Source: Iris pallida
Taxonomy: Eukaryota > Streptophyta > Magnoliopsida > Asparagales > Iridaceae
Assembly (NCBI GenBank): GCA_029216955.1
Contig: JANAVB010016199.1
Span: 11,763,714-11,827,713 of the forward strand
Length of the DNA: 64,000 nucleotides
Direction: 5' to 3'
In this document: one piece after another, positions 10,171-23,454 of the stretch
Layout: each line of letters begins with the position of its first letter
Numbering within the stretch: the stretch's first letter is position 1
Position numbers and translations under genes: made by a program
The notes under the pieces: generated by a model
Databases searched by the model: none
Told to the model about the DNA's origin: nothing
What the model saw: the letters and a program-made list of their open reading frames with translations, nothing else

Positions 10171-12874
10171 AAACTAGTCCGCGATAAGTTACTGTTCTAA
10201 GCCACGGTCAGATACAAGTACCCAAACCAAGAGTACTCATACCTAACGGATAATGGTGCCTAACCATTCTAAGTGAATGCAGTTTTAAGAACAACCTCCA
10301 ACGCATGGGCCTTGGCTAAAATAGGATCGACATGGTGCCCTCTTGGGACACCAGGGGCCTCAGGTATAACTGTTCCACGAACGTCAGTGGCAAGCAGTAA
10401 ATAAGGGGTCGTCAACCCGCATCTCCGATGGAGCGTACGGTCACAAGAGAAATGTGTAAAGTAGCCCATACACTAAGAAAATGTCCTCCTCACCCAATGC
10501 CTATATGTTGTATCCACAACACGTATAACCTCTATTAACCGCTAAGTCAAACTAAATCATGTAACCTCTATTAGCGGTTAATACTATCGCACGGCTTATA
10601 CGTACTGGTGGCCAGTCAATCACGTATTTCCGAGTCCTATATGTGACTCATAACTTCATGGTACAAATGTGTCAAGGCCTATGAATGCAACACAACAAGA
10701 CGGTCTCTTAACTCTAGGTTTCAATGTGTAATAAGTAAATAAATAGCAGGAATATAACTTTATTTAAACAAAGTATCACAGTTTATTTTGCAGAAGAAAA
10801 TAATGAATAATGCATGAGTATAAGCTAAGTAAATAAATAGCTGGTGGCAAGGTATCTTGCCTGGGGGTAGTGTGCAGAATGGCGACGCCTGATGGCTCAA
10901 ATCGTTAGAATAGGGAAACAATGAAAGCCAACTTTTACGAACGACCTCGGATGCTGAAATAAACATCACGAACAATTTTGGCATAAAACAAATATACAAA
11001 AAATGCATGTCCAAAAGTTCAATTCTGGAACAGGAACAAAATCGTAATTTCGGGTCAAAACGATGTCCGCCGTTGGACCCGTTTTGTACCAAAATACGTG
11101 CCAGGATCTACGGTCTCTAAAGTCGTCAAACTACATGTCTACAGGTCTGGTTTAAGGAGACGAACCCAACCATATATCCAAAGTTGGATTCCGGTAGGCC
11201 GTGCACAAATTCGTCCGTTGGAGCGGGTCACGAGCCCGCCAAATAGGCGTTCTGATCGACCTTCTAAGAATCGGACCAAACTTGGCATACAGGACCAAAA
11301 AAATGATACGGTCCTGCTGGCATAAGTTTTGTTTCGATTCGACGAGCGTGCACAAAGTAATTGGGGAATTTGCAAAGGGACCGATACGATGAATTTCGAC
11401 GGATACGCATCAAATTCGTCGCGCACACGTAACCAATTTTAATTCCGTCAAAGCTCACACGTCCACGAAGTCGATATGCACCTTTTGATACTTTCGGTTC
11501 GCGACCACATCGTCCAGTTTGTCGGGACGCACGCCGTATCGGATAGTTTTTCCAAAAATTCATAGTTTAAAAATTAGTTTTTCCTCAACTTTGGAATCGA
11601 AAATCTTTACATATAATAGATGAAAAATTAAACTATCAGAAGGGTTATGAAGTGTTATATATGATCTACAACTTTTGTTCAAGAAATTCCCTAAAATTCT
11701 TAACAGGTTGGTTAGAATTCAACCTTGAACATGGGTACATGGAATCTATTTCGATCTGTCCATGTGACAGCTGGGTTTTTATCGACTTTGGGTCGATTTT
11801 CCAAATCGATGGAACGACTTTTCCACGATCTAGTTGCTGGGGTGTCGAGGGGGATAGTTAGGATCTACGACGCAACTCACAGAATCGAAAAATAGTTACC
11901 ATGCTTGAAGAAATTGATTGGGAAAGAGACTTACCTCACAGTGTCGAAAACAGAGTAGTCCTCTGTTTCTGTCGACTCTGGTAGTCGCGGCATCGCTCCG
12001 ACGAACGCGGGGTTGTTACATTCGGCTGGAGAGTCGCGTGTGGGTGTGAGGAAGGCTCGGGGCTCGTCGATCGAGTCGAGGGGTTGAAGGAGTTAGGGTT
12101 TGAAGGGGTCGAAGGTTTGAGAAATCTGAATATATATAGAAATTAAGTTCGAGAATTTAATCAATATTCGATTCAAATTTTAATTGGATTTTGATAGATT
12201 TTCGATTCTGCTTTAGGTTCAAATCTGTAGAGAATCTCGTTAGGATTTGGATAAATCAAATTTTGAAAGATTTGGTGAAATATCTAGGAGGATTGAATTT
12301 TTTGAAAAGAAAAAATTTCTAACGTTCACTCGACTGAACCAAAGTCGGGGAGAGGGCGCCTCTGGATGAGGAACAGTGCTTAGCACTGTTCCTGTTGCTG
12401 ATGTTATGTATATATTTTTTTCTATAATGAAGTGTTTTAGATATTTCATAATTAATCTAAAATTAAATAAATTCTAAATAAATTCTAATAAATTCTAAAA
12501 TAAATTTTAAAATAAATTCTAAAAATATTTGTCAATATCTAGTACAAATAAATTTTTAACTAGCACTTACTTGCTATTCAGGATATTTGCATTAATCAAA
12601 ACTTTAAAAACAAGCGATTTAATAATTTAGAATACGTTAAATTATCTAATAAATAACTAATTTCCAAAATCCTTAATATTCAAAATAAATAAAGAGTATA
12701 TATTCTAGAGCATTTTATAAATTCTTTACAAAATCATTACCATACGAATATAGGATAACACTTTCTTGCTTGTTTTAATATTTTTATTAAAATCATAATT
12801 TGATCACCAGGATATAAAGATACTAAACAAATACTAAAAATTAAAAATAATTTTAAAAAATTAGGGGGTTTACA

Positions 12875-13755
12875 GATTGGAGAGGAGGCTGTCGATGTAT
12901 TAGTCGTTTCTAGTTTGACGGTTAAGACGGAACCTGACTCTCTGAGGTGGTCCCCTTCGGCCAATGGATCATTCTTACTTGCGTCTGTGAGAAGAGAGGT
13001 CCGTAGCATTGGAATGCCTTCTCCCATCATCGGGCCTTTCTGGCAAACCTGCATCCCTAAAAAATGGTCATTTCTGATGTGGAGAGCGTACCGAAAGAAG
13101 CTCTCCACGGACGACACCATCACCACCATCGGTTTCAGTTTAGCTTCGGCGTGTCATTGTTGCTCAGAGCGCCAGCCTGAATCTGCTGAGCATATTTTCT
13201 CGTAAGGAGACCTGGCTAAGCAGGTGTGGAACGCTCTCTCCCTCCGTTGTGGCCAGGGCCAGGCTGTTGGGGGCTTCAACGATCTACTAGCCACTTGGGG
13301 CGGCACCTGGCATGGCCACCAGATCGTCGCAGCCGCCATTATATGGGTCATCTGGAAGAACCGCAACAAATACAGATACGAGGGTCGCCAATAATCCGTA
13401 AATCAACTCATCATGGAGGTTATCAGACAAATTTTCAAAGTCGGCAGACACTGCAAGCAAGTCAGGAGGGTTTCGGGCACTCCCTGACCTGCTGATCTGG
13501 TCGCATTTTTCTTTTTGTTTTGGGGGTCGAGCGGGATTTACCCACGCTCTTTTCTTTTGGGCTCTCTTTTTGCTTGCGCTTACTTGTAAAGGCTTCAAGA
13601 TTTTGCACCTATGATATGGATATATACGCGTTTTTCTTTTTGTTTGGGAGTCGAGCGGGGTTTACCCACGCTCTTTTCTTTTGGGCTCTCTTTTTGCTTG
13701 CGCTTACTTGTAAAGGCTTCGACATTTTGCGCCTTTGATATGGATATATGATATG
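12875..13755 (+). pseudogene. LINE (L1-type) 3' fragment: zf-RVT domain of reverse transcriptase protein
   Basis: The frame at 12915-13205 has the plant LINE pattern SLRWSPSANGSF, FWQTCIPKKWSFLMWRAYR, then CHCCSERQPESAEHIF. That is the zinc-binding domain (zf-RVT) that follows the reverse transcriptase of plant L1 elements and their relics. The frame breaks after HIF but continues recognisably (VWNALSL, IIWVIWKNRNKYRYEG) to about 13395, as in LINE C-termini. Everything 5' of 12875 is displaced by element B. It ends in a duplicated 3' region and a TA-rich tail. Not functional. Confidence 0.75.
13506..13755 (+). repeat. Two tandem copies of a ~125-bp LINE 3'-end unit
   Basis: TTTTTCTTTTTGTTT...GGTCGAGCGGG...TTGATATGGATATAT occurs at about 13506-13630 and again at 13631-13755 with few differences. 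Confidence 0.85.
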
Positions 13756-13763
13756 GTAGTTTT

Positions 13764-14741
<978 letters not shown>

Positions 14742-14749
14742 TAAATTAT

Positions 14750-15653
14750 TACTTAGGTTACCCCCATATTTTTCTTATTTAATATTAAAAATAAAATGTT
14801 AACATTAGACAACAAAATAGGAATATGTGTATATTGGAAAATATTTAGGTTAAACCCTAACCTAGAAGCCTAATGTTTTTTTCTAAAACCCTAAAGCTAA
14901 ATTTCCTAAAACCCAAGCCCAATACCCCATTAAATATTGAGCCCAGCACTTAATTTACCTCTTAGTCCAACTCCCCCCCCCCCTCCAAACTTCCTGGCCC
15001 AAGACTGAGCCCACTTCCATTAACCGGTGCATCCGGGTCAGCGGACAGCTGCAACAAGACCCGATACGGCCCGCACCATTAAGTTTAAAAATTGTTTCTG
15101 TATTTCCTCTCGTGCGCGCAGCTCCTGCACCCGCTGCCAACGTCAGGCATTGCAGAGCACGCGTTGTACAAGCGCGACCGCTCTCCAGCTGGCCTCATCC
15201 TCTCCTCTTCCTCTATATGGATGCGCCACCCTCCTTCTTCCTTCTCATCTAAACCCTAGTTGCCACCTACGAGTGAGAACGACCAACAAAACCTTCCTTC
15301 CTGCCCACATGAAAGCAACGACGTCGGAGATTTACTAGACACGAGGTCCAACATTTGTCCCAGCCTTCGATCCCATCGATGCGGCCAAAGCAGCAAAGTC
15401 AGAGCCACCTTCTTTCTTCTTGCGGTCGACCGCTGAGACGGCTCCTCGGCGTATCAGCTCGAGCATCTATTGATCTTTTCTGTCGGGGACGCGTCGAACA
15501 GAGGCGTCGTTTCCCATTCGTGAACACCATCTTATCCTTGGCATGATCTCCCTATCCCTCTCCTGTCTCCCCACCGATCAACTCGGGTCTCGACATCATC
15601 CCTCGACACGATACTACACACTCTGACGAGGCTGGTGATGGTGAGGTGACCGG
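14750..15653. other. Unassigned region with promoter-like features
   Basis: No coding region recognised. The left part is rich in CCCAAGCCCA-like motifs, as in U3 regions of the LTRs here. At about 15210 a TATA-like TCTATATGG is followed by a C-rich stretch and AAACCCTAGTTGCC, resembling a plant gene promoter and 5' UTR. The region is interrupted at 15658 by solo LTR C, so a gene or older LTR may have been split. Confidence 0.3.
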
Positions 15654-17282
15654 GCGGGTGTGAAGCCCGTGATTTATATTATTTAATTTGCATGCTTCAT
15701 ATTTGTTTTGTGAGCCTTTATTTTTTTATCCCAATAACTTAGCTACCCAAGCCAAACCCACTTAACTTAACTTGCCCATTCCTCCACTTACCCCGGTTCT
15801 CCCTCTCAGATCCGTACCCAGCGCCCCCACGTACCCCTTTTCTCTCTTCTTCCTTACTTTCTCTCTTCTCCCTTAAGTACAACCCATCTCACAGAAATCA
15901 TCTCACAAAACATAGACTCCCTATTTTCTACCGTCACAAAAATCCTTCCATCTTCCAATCTACTCCACCAAATCCAAATCCGAAGGCACCCCCGCGTCCG
16001 GCTCGCCGCCCTCTTCAAATCTGGACCACTCTTCCGTGCAAACTTTTGGTAAGGTTCTGTCCCAGAAACCTTCTGTCATTTTTGTACAGAACCTATTCCA
16101 TGTTCCGGCCAATTGGCAGAATGAAGCTCTGCCAATTGGAATAGTTTAGATTAGTAATAATAATGCTTGATTAATTGTGTAATAATGTGTAGATTAATTA
16201 AATATGTTGGTCATTAATTATTAGTGTAGAAAACCATAGGGATTAGATTGGATTAAGGTTAATTAGTATTAATACTTTCCATAAGAAAATATTGGCCTAT
16301 AAAGGTTTATAACAAAATGTATTTTATGTAAATTTTCTGCATACCAAGAAATATGGAAAATGAGTTTATTAGTAAAAAAAATGGTCTATTATTAATTAGT
16401 TTCACCAAAATATTATTACTATTTGATTTGTCACTAGAAACTTATAAATATATTTTCCTAAAACGTTTTATACCAAAAGCTTTCAATAATTAGAATAAAT
16501 AATATAAATGATATTATTTCTATAAATGATTTTTACTTGCTAAAATAATTGATTTCAGTAAATAAAATAGTTTTTAGTAATAATAATCGAAAATATTTTG
16601 CTATTAATTTAAATCGTTAGTTTGGTAAAAACCGTATTTTTATAAAGTGTTATTTTTGCAATTAAAAGAAATTTTTCCTTTTATTACGAAAAATGGTTAA
16701 AAAGGGATTTGCAAGAAAAATTATTTTATTAGTATTGATCGGTAAATAATTTCTATATTATTAAATAATTAGTTTTGGAAAACCTAAATTCTTTAAAAAT
16801 ATTAATCTCTAAAATACTATCAAAAAGTTATCTTCTTAATATTTAATATTTCGGCAAAACATGTATTTTATTCAAAAATGATTATTTTGTCACATATTAT
16901 TACTTAATAAAATCTATTCTTAAATTATAATTATTTTTCAAATAGGTTTTCCAACCTACCAGACTTAGCCTCTAGTGTTGTTCCTTAGAGTTAAAGCGTA
17001 GTTTCTAGTTACTAAAATCTGGTACTATGATCTTGTAGGTTCTGATCCCTAAGACTTTAGCAGTTACCTACTTGTTGCTGCCCACGCCGAGGAAACATCT
17101 GAGGCAAGTTCATATCTCTTCCATGTATGTGTTTTTATTTTAATAATTAAATGTATGCATCAGCAGTTTCATGTACTGTAGTGACACTGATTCACAGTGG
17201 ATCCCTCTCGGACTCCACATCGATTGACGGATTGATTGATTGATTCATTGACTCATTGACTCGGGGATTGCTTGGGGGAGTA

Positions 17283-17441
17283 GTATAACGTCTGTGACCA
17301 AAGCCAAACTTCTCGATTGTCTCTCTCGCGCTAACCCTTACCGCACAGGAGGTTGAGCCGTACCGTATGCTATTCGTTTTGGCCAAAACATTAGTATACA
17401 TATTGCCTCTATCCCAGCCGATCACAGGCCATGTTATATAC
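17283..17441 (+). promoter_or_regulatory. Structured LTR RNA region, family C
   Basis: GTATAACGTCTGTGACC (17283-17299) pairs with the segment 17420-17441 over GTATAAC and CTGTGA, with an internal mismatch. Inside, GCTAACC/GGTTGAGC (17330-17358) forms a bulged hairpin whose loop holds CTTACCGCAC. Layout matches family D. Confidence 0.45.
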
Positions 17442-17639
17442 TTAAAACACTAGCAAAGAATTGCATCATTTTTGACATCAGAGACCATATTGATTGTTGT
17501 CTTTTACTATTATTTACAAAAACTTATATTGTTTCTTAAAATGTCTCGCATTTTCATTTATTATTATTTTAGAAATGCTAGATGTGGGAGAAAATATGTT
17601 TCTTGTTCACTCCTGACTGGAGATCCAATATTTTTATGT

Positions 17640-17738
17640 GATTGCGACGAGGAGGAGCTAGCTTACAATTCTTACTACAGACCTGACTTGGGTCCTGCAG
17701 ATTTAGCTGAACCAGAACCAGGAACCCCAGAATCCTAA
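17640..17738 (+). CDS. LTR-encoded mini-ORF, family C
   Basis: Codons read DCDEEELAYNSYYRPDLGP and end in PES then stop, 245 bp before the LTR end. An ATG at 17472 is in frame, giving 88 aa, but only the last 32 residues resemble the other LTR families. The core E-E-L-x-Y-N-S-Y-Y-x-P is shared with D, and partly with A. Function unknown. Confidence 0.45.
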   Translation, partial: DCDEEELAYNSYYRPDLGPADLAEPEPGTPES

Positions 17739-17988
17739 ATGTTGGCATTGTTCTTTCCCTTTTCTTTGCTTTATCAGAACAATTGTAATAAATAAATTGT
17801 GATGTTGTTATCTTGTTATTTCTATTTCAGACCAGTTTCAGTTTAATAAAAAAAAAATTATTTCCGTTAGATATTTGTCTGTTGTGTTTCACTGCTTGAT
17901 ACAGCTTACTGCCGCCGTCTCACAACGGTGCAGGCAGGACATGATCCGACTAGACCCATTATATTTGGGATCGGATCGTGACAGCGGG

Positions 17989-18616
17989 CTTCTCGAAATC
18001 TACATCTCTTGACGTTCGGTACTTGACTCTGGATCAACAGAGTCGATGGCGGCCAGTTGAACGATGAGCACGTAGAGGTCGACTTCCCCATCGTGCTGGT
18101 TCTTTGCAACGCCGAGCAGTCCCTTTCCTTCGAGTGTTTGATGGCAGACGACATTGTATGATATACAACCTTCTTTCTAATAACAACGTGTGTTCTCTCC
18201 CGTGTTATGCTGGGTTATTGTATATGTTTCTCCTTCTTAACATGGTTAACATGGTTAGGGTGTGTTTCCTTATGATGCAGATACACTAGTAGTACGTAGG
18301 AGATGACCCTGGTATAGGAAGTGAATGGAATCCTGAGGTTAGTGTGGTGTAGCATATGTGGGTTGGTGAATAGTAGAAGCCATAACCATGGTTGCACATC
18401 GAGAGTGGGATTCAAATGAACGAGAGCTCCCCTGTGTATATAGCATGAAAGAGTAATAGATTGGATGATAATGGAGTGATTTCCTTATGATATTTAGTAT
18501 TAGAGGATGGGCAACAACTCCTATATTGTGCTCATACTTACGAATATGTGCTCATTACTCACAAATAGGAAGATGTATGTTAGTAAAGGCAGACGAGTTT
18601 GTATATATATACAAAA
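17989..18616. other. Unassigned region; weak coding-like segment
   Basis: Mostly nothing recognisable. From 18064 a plus-strand stretch reads EHVEVDFPIVLVLCN and then SLSFECLMADDIV before a stop at about 18162. This faintly recalls the C-terminal half of MAM33-type mitochondrial glycoproteins, but it is too short and unsupported to name. If real, it is an exon cut off by solo LTR C. Confidence 0.2.
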
Positions 18617-19080
18617 ATGCTATTTGGCTCCCAAAATATTTGGGTGATGCCATCTTCCATTATGTGACATATGACATGGTTGTTGAGATGGCAGTTGACA
18701 TGACAAAATTTAACATTAAAATTAATAATAAAATTAAAATTAATATTAAATTAATATGGTAATTAACATTAACCTTAATCTTAACATTAAATTAACCTTA
18801 ACATTAAAATTAACATCAATATTAATATTAAAATTAATCTTAACATTAAAATTAATATTAACATTAACATTAATATTAATATTAATATTAACATTAATAT
18901 TAATATTAACATTAACATTAACATTAACATTAATATTAATATTAACATTAACATTAAAAAAATTGGGTAATTAATGTTTTGGGCTAAAATTTGTCATGTC
19001 AGCTGTTATGTCAGTTGCCATATCAGATGCCACATAATGAGAGATGGCATCACCCAAATATTTTGGGAGCCATATAGCAT
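18617..19080. mobile_element. MITE with ~105-bp imperfect terminal inverted repeats
   Basis: The left end ATGCTATTTGGCTCCCAAAA is the reverse complement of the right end with one change, and similarity continues about 105 bp inward (GACATGACAAAATTT against AAAATTTGTCATGTC). The middle is an ATTAAC/ATTAAT minisatellite. No transposase. I could not settle the target duplication, so the superfamily is open. Confidence 0.7.
18710..18962. repeat. (ATTAAC/ATTAAT)n minisatellite
   Basis: Hexamer-based array forming the core of the MITE. The apparent leucine-rich frame here is a translation of the repeat. Confidence 0.9.
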
Positions 19081-19121
19081 AATTGATATATATAAGATGC
19101 ATGTTATGAACTGGTGAAATG

Positions 19122-20041
19122 TGTTGGTATTTTTGCCTTTAGACTAGGAAAGATAGTCCCACATCGGCTACACCAAATGGTGAGTATCTCAATATAATGT
19201 ATTGCTTGTGTTGAGGTGTGCACATGAGGTGTGGTGGGGCACAAGTGTGTGTCATGTGGGAGTATTTTTCTAGAAGAAAAAAAGGATTAATTTCAACAAA
19301 GATGTAAGTTGATTTTTGTTGTGCGGACTCGGACTCGGACTCGGACACGGACTCCAGGATGTCTCGTGCATGCACGAGAGTGTTCGGGGGTAGGCATGGA
19401 CTGGCACACTTCTATGCTGATTCTGGGATGATCTAAAATATCAAACTCTATTTTTGAGTATTGGTATTTTAGTCCCACATCGGATAGGAGAAGAGGTGAA
19501 GTCTCACTTCACTCTATAAATAGAGCCCCTTGACCTCCTTTGAAAGATACACCAAGAAGAGAGTTAAAGGAGTCTGTAAAGTCCAGGAAGCACGTTCAAG
19601 TCTCAAATATTGGCTGACGAGCGTTCCAGAAGTTCTTTAGAACTTGCTAGTTCCTGGAAGCGGATCGTATATAGGCGAATCTTGTTTTGAACAACGGTGA
19701 TCTGATCACCCAACAAAGCTGCCTTTCTCTTTCTTCTTTCCTTCTCTTCTTCTCTGATCTTATCAGAAACCTCTTGTGGGCTTTCATCGCTGCTGCTGCT
19801 AGCAACTCGATTTGTACCTTCCTAAAAGAAGCTCTACTTTCATTTGCTGTTGTAACAAAATCTTTTTATATTTTCGTTACCCAGAATCCTCCAAAAATCT
19901 TTTTAGATTTTCGTTACCCAGAATCCTCCAAGAATCTCTGTAGTGCACCTTCTTTGAAGTGTTGTTACGAAACGTTGTTGCTATTTTAACAACTGTTTTG
20001 ATTCTCTGTTTTCCATCAAAAATTAAGCCTCGGGAATAACA
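19122..20041 (+). repeat. Element G 5' LTR
   Basis: 920 bp, TGTTGG...ATAACA. Includes TATAAATAG at about 19515, a plausible promoter TATA box. Differs from the 3' LTR by small duplications and deletions, including a duplicated TTTTCGTTACCCAGAATCCTC segment present only here. Confidence 0.9.
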
Positions 20042-20176
20042 ATCTCAAAGCAAGATTTATATTCGGTGAAAAACAACCGTATAAACCTTCTCGACACAAG
20101 TTTTAACAAACTTAAGAAGTTTGATAGGGAGCATTACAACGTCTGAAAGAGAAAGGTCAGCCTTAATCTTCAACTC

Positions 20177-20805
20177 GTGAGCGTTGACTATGTGTTGACA
20201 GATCCTGAGCCTTTAAGTCCAGATGGTAAAAATGCTCGAAGGGTCGCTGAGGCCACTGCTCTGCTATCCAAGTGGAGGAGAGATAACAACCTTTGCAAGT
20301 TGCTTATCTTAAACTCTATGAAGGACTTTTTGGCAGAGTCATACAGCAAGACGGTCCATGCTAAGGACGTCTGGGAGTCTGTAGAGAATCTCTACAAGGC
20401 AGATGAGAACAGAAACAAGATCCACGTGACCGAAAAAGTTTGGAAGCTGCGATTTGAGGATGAAAAGACGATGTTGCCTCAAGTCAAAGAGTTTCTCAAG
20501 TTACGTCAGAAACTTGAGGATGACGGCATGCCCTTGGTCGATGCATTTATCGTTGGGGGCATTATCGCCAAGCTCCCACCTGGGTGGAGCAATTTCATCG
20601 CAGACATGCATCGCAAGAAGATGAAGGTGGATCTTGAACGTCTCTTGCAGTAGATTCATGTTGAAGTAGAGCTAAGGACTCTCACAAACTGAAGGTAAAG
20701 TCAGCTCAATTTAAGCCAAAGCCTAAGGGAGATGGGGCTTGCTTCAACTGTGGCAAGAAGGGCCACTTTAAGAAGGATTGTAGGGCCAAGCCCAAACCAA
20801 AATAG
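20177..20805 (+). pseudogene. gag: Ty1/copia gag (degenerate)
   Basis: A 158-aa frame (20177-20653) shows the copia Gag (UBN2-type) features KDVWESVENLY, KVWKLRFEDEK, LPPGWSNF. It ends at a TAG just before the expected C-terminus. About 85 bp further, a zinc knuckle CFNCGKKGHFKKDC (about 20740-20781) lies in a different frame. Gag would package element RNA; this copy is broken. Confidence 0.85.
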
Positions 20806-20849
20806 CAGGTATAGCTAAACTTGGTTATTTTGATTACTTAACTTGGTTG

Positions 20850-23454
20850 CTATTATTGCACAGGTTGAGTTATCTAGCGTGGTAGCTGACTAGTGGTCTG
20901 ACACTAGTGCATCTGACCACGTGTGCTCTCAAAGGAGCTGTTCACCAAGGACGAGTCGTGTTATGATGAAGGTCTCGATGGCGAATATATATCTAGCAGA
21001 AGTTCTAAAGATCGAGATAGTGGTTATTAACCACCGACAAGGACACTGGAATGCGTGTTGCACGTACCAAAGATTTTTCGAAGATCTGATCTCAGAAAGT
21101 CTGTTGTCTGATACAGGCTTGAAAGATGGACATTCGTACTAGCCAGATAGAAATTTCTTGGCGAGAAACATACTTCGAAAAGATGTTCGGTACTGAAGGG
21201 ATGTTCGAACGTCTGCTGATGGTGATGAAGTTACTTCATTGAATGGACTGAGAGTTGTTCTATGATAGAAGCAGACTCAAGATGTCATATCTAAGCCTTA
21301 TCTCCAGAATGTGGGGGTAAGGAGGTGGAGGGATTTGAGGTCTGTGCAGAAACAAGACAGGTCAGAAAAGCTGCTCAAACGATTGAACTAAAGTACAAAT
21401 CTCCTGGAGTTAGTACACTCAGATATCTGTGACTTTTATCAATTCTCCACGGAGGCCGGGTTGAAGTGTTTCTCGAAGTGCACGTTCTCGTGTCTTCTCA
21501 AGTCGAAGGATGGAGCATTCGAGAAGGTCAGGGCCTTCAGGGCTGAAGCTGAATGTTAAACCGATCTACAACTACTCAGGATTGATCAAGACAAAGAGTA
21601 TCATTTGTTGGATTCGCATCGTTCTATTATGAACATGGAATTGGCTATGAAACTACTGCTCTGTAGTATCTATAATCCATAGAGTGTCAAAAAAAAAGAT
21701 CAGGACGTCGTTAAAGATGATGATATCTATACTACGGATCTTCTAATATGCTTCTGGGGATAGATTGCATGTACGGCTACGTTTATCTTCTGAATAAAGT
21801 ACCGTTCGTATATCTGACTATGATTCTCATCAGCACTGGTTCAAGGTCAGACCTAACTTGAATATCATTCAAGTGCGGGGGTGTCTGGTGTACGTGAAGC
21901 TTCCGGATATTAAGATTCAGAAGTCAGGGACGAAGACCAAGAAGACAGTAATTCTGGAATTAGCTATTGTAAGCTATGCTCGGAGATCACTTGATATTGT
22001 ATCAATCATATCATTGAGTCTTGCGAGGCATAATTCTTTGAAGACAATTGCTAGGGACAAAAACTTTATTCTTGCAGATATTCTGGAGAATATTGTTGGT
22101 ACCGAAGGAGCAAGTACTTTCAAAGAAGTAGAAGTCCAGAAGGTGGTTGTCATTAATGACAACACTTGAACTAGTATTCGCCAAGCAGTAAGCAAAGCGA
22201 GTGAGAAGGCCAAAAGATTTCAGAGATAAAAGTTATCGTCCATCACGTGGAGCCTGATGGGGTGATGAAGTCCAGAGATATGATCTCCTGGAAGAAAGAG
22301 TAAATGATAAGATTAACTTTGTAACATCCAATTATAAATGGATGTTAGTTAATCTGCCTGGAGGAGCAAAACCAATCGGATGTAAATGGATCTTCAAGAA
22401 GAAGATGAAAACCGATGGAACTGTTGATAAGTTCAAGGCTAAGTTAGTAGCCAAGGAGTTTTCTCAGAAGCAAGGGATTGATTACTTTGACACTTATGCT
22501 CCAGTAGCATGGATGATGACCATCAGGGTGTTGATTACTCTAAGTGTAATTCACAAGCTAGTTATTCATCAGATGGATGTTAAAACTGCTTTCTTGAATG
22601 GTGAGTTGACTAAAGAGATTTACATGCAACAACCAGAAGGATTCATCATCAAGGGCTTCGAAGACAAAGTCTATAAGTTGGTGAAATCTCTATATGGTCT
22701 GAAACAAGCTCCCAAGATGTGGCATGAGAAGTTTGATAAAGTCATAAGATCAAACGGCTACATGGTCAACGAAACAGACAAATGTGTATACACAAAGTTC
22801 GCTGACGGGAGAGGAGTTGTCGTTTGTCTGTATGTGGACGACATGTTGATCTTGGGTACAGATCTAGCAAGTGTCACTAAGACAAAGAAGTTCCTCTCGT
22901 ATAAGTTCAGCATGAAGGACTTAGGGGGAAGCTGATGTTATCCTAGGGATAAAGATCATCCGGATGGAATCTGGAGTGACATTGTCACAGTCTCATTACA
23001 TTGAGAAGATGTTCACACGCTATGGGTATCAGAATCTTCCAGGGATAGATACGTCGTATTGGTGTGACAAGAAGCTGAAGCCAAATCCAAGGAAAAGCGT
23101 CAGACAGTTGGAGTATTCAAGCGTCATCGGGAGTTTGATGTATGCGACTACAACCACAAGACCTGACATAGCTTTTGTCGTGGGGATGCTGAGTCGGTTT
23201 ACAAGCAATCCAGGTGTGGAGTACTGGAAAGCTGTGAAGAGGGTTATGACATACCTCAAAAAGACTCAGACATACGCACTGCACTACAGTGGAGATCCGC
23301 CAGTAGTGGAAGGCTTCAGTGATGCCAGATGGTGCTCAGAAGTGGAGAGCGAGAGGTCCATAGGTAGATATATTTTTACAATGGGTGGAGCTGCTATATC
23401 ATGGAAATCGAAGAAGCAGACTATGCTTTCGCGGTCATCCATGGAATCTGAGTT
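20850..23454 (+). pseudogene. pol: Ty1/copia pol, first part: protease, integrase, reverse transcriptase, start of RNase H
   Basis: A worn protease site (DTSASDHVCSQ) lies at about 20900. Integrase is badly decayed (20950-22330), with only fragments such as LVHSDICDFYQFS near 21412. Reverse transcriptase is well preserved at 22342-22935, with IGCKWIFKKKM, HQMDVKTAFLNGEL, LYGLKQAP and the catalytic YVDD. An extra G in a G-run at about 22923-22927 shifts the frame. It resumes at 22964 into the connection and RNase H region (ATTTTRPDIAF, SWKSKKQTMLSRSS). The frame is cut at 23454 by element D and resumes at 32417. Not functional. Confidence 0.9.

Larger units (their letters stand above)
7698..12874 (-). 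mobile_element. Element B: Ty3/gypsy element, 5' part only, interrupted by A
   Basis: Minus-strand 5' LTR (9438-12874), primer site (9412-9429), about 740 bp of leader, then a decayed gag cut at 7698 by element A. The rest of B lies left of the window beyond A. B is inserted into a LINE 3' region starting at 12875. Its leader after the primer site shares TAAATTGTTTGGTTAC with element A, so the two are related families. Confidence 0.8.
9438..12874 (-). repeat. Element B 5' LTR (3437 bp)
   Basis: Minus strand begins TGTAAACCCCCTAA (12874) and ends GGGACTGGGGCGTTACA (9438). The style of both ends matches elements A, C, D and E. It contains a mini-ORF (9748-9867) and a cluster of hairpins (10008-10170). 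The other LTR of B is outside the window. Confidence 0.85.
15659..17983 (+). mobile_element. Solo LTR C of a Ty3/gypsy family (2325 bp)
   Basis: It begins TGTGAAGCCCGTG and ends GGGATCGGATCGTGACA. The 5-bp target duplication GCGGG is exact on both sides (15654-15658 and 17984-17988), so this is a complete LTR left after recombination between two LTRs. Its end includes TACTGCCGCCGTCTCACAAC, which is also in LTR D, so C and D are related. Confidence 0.9.
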
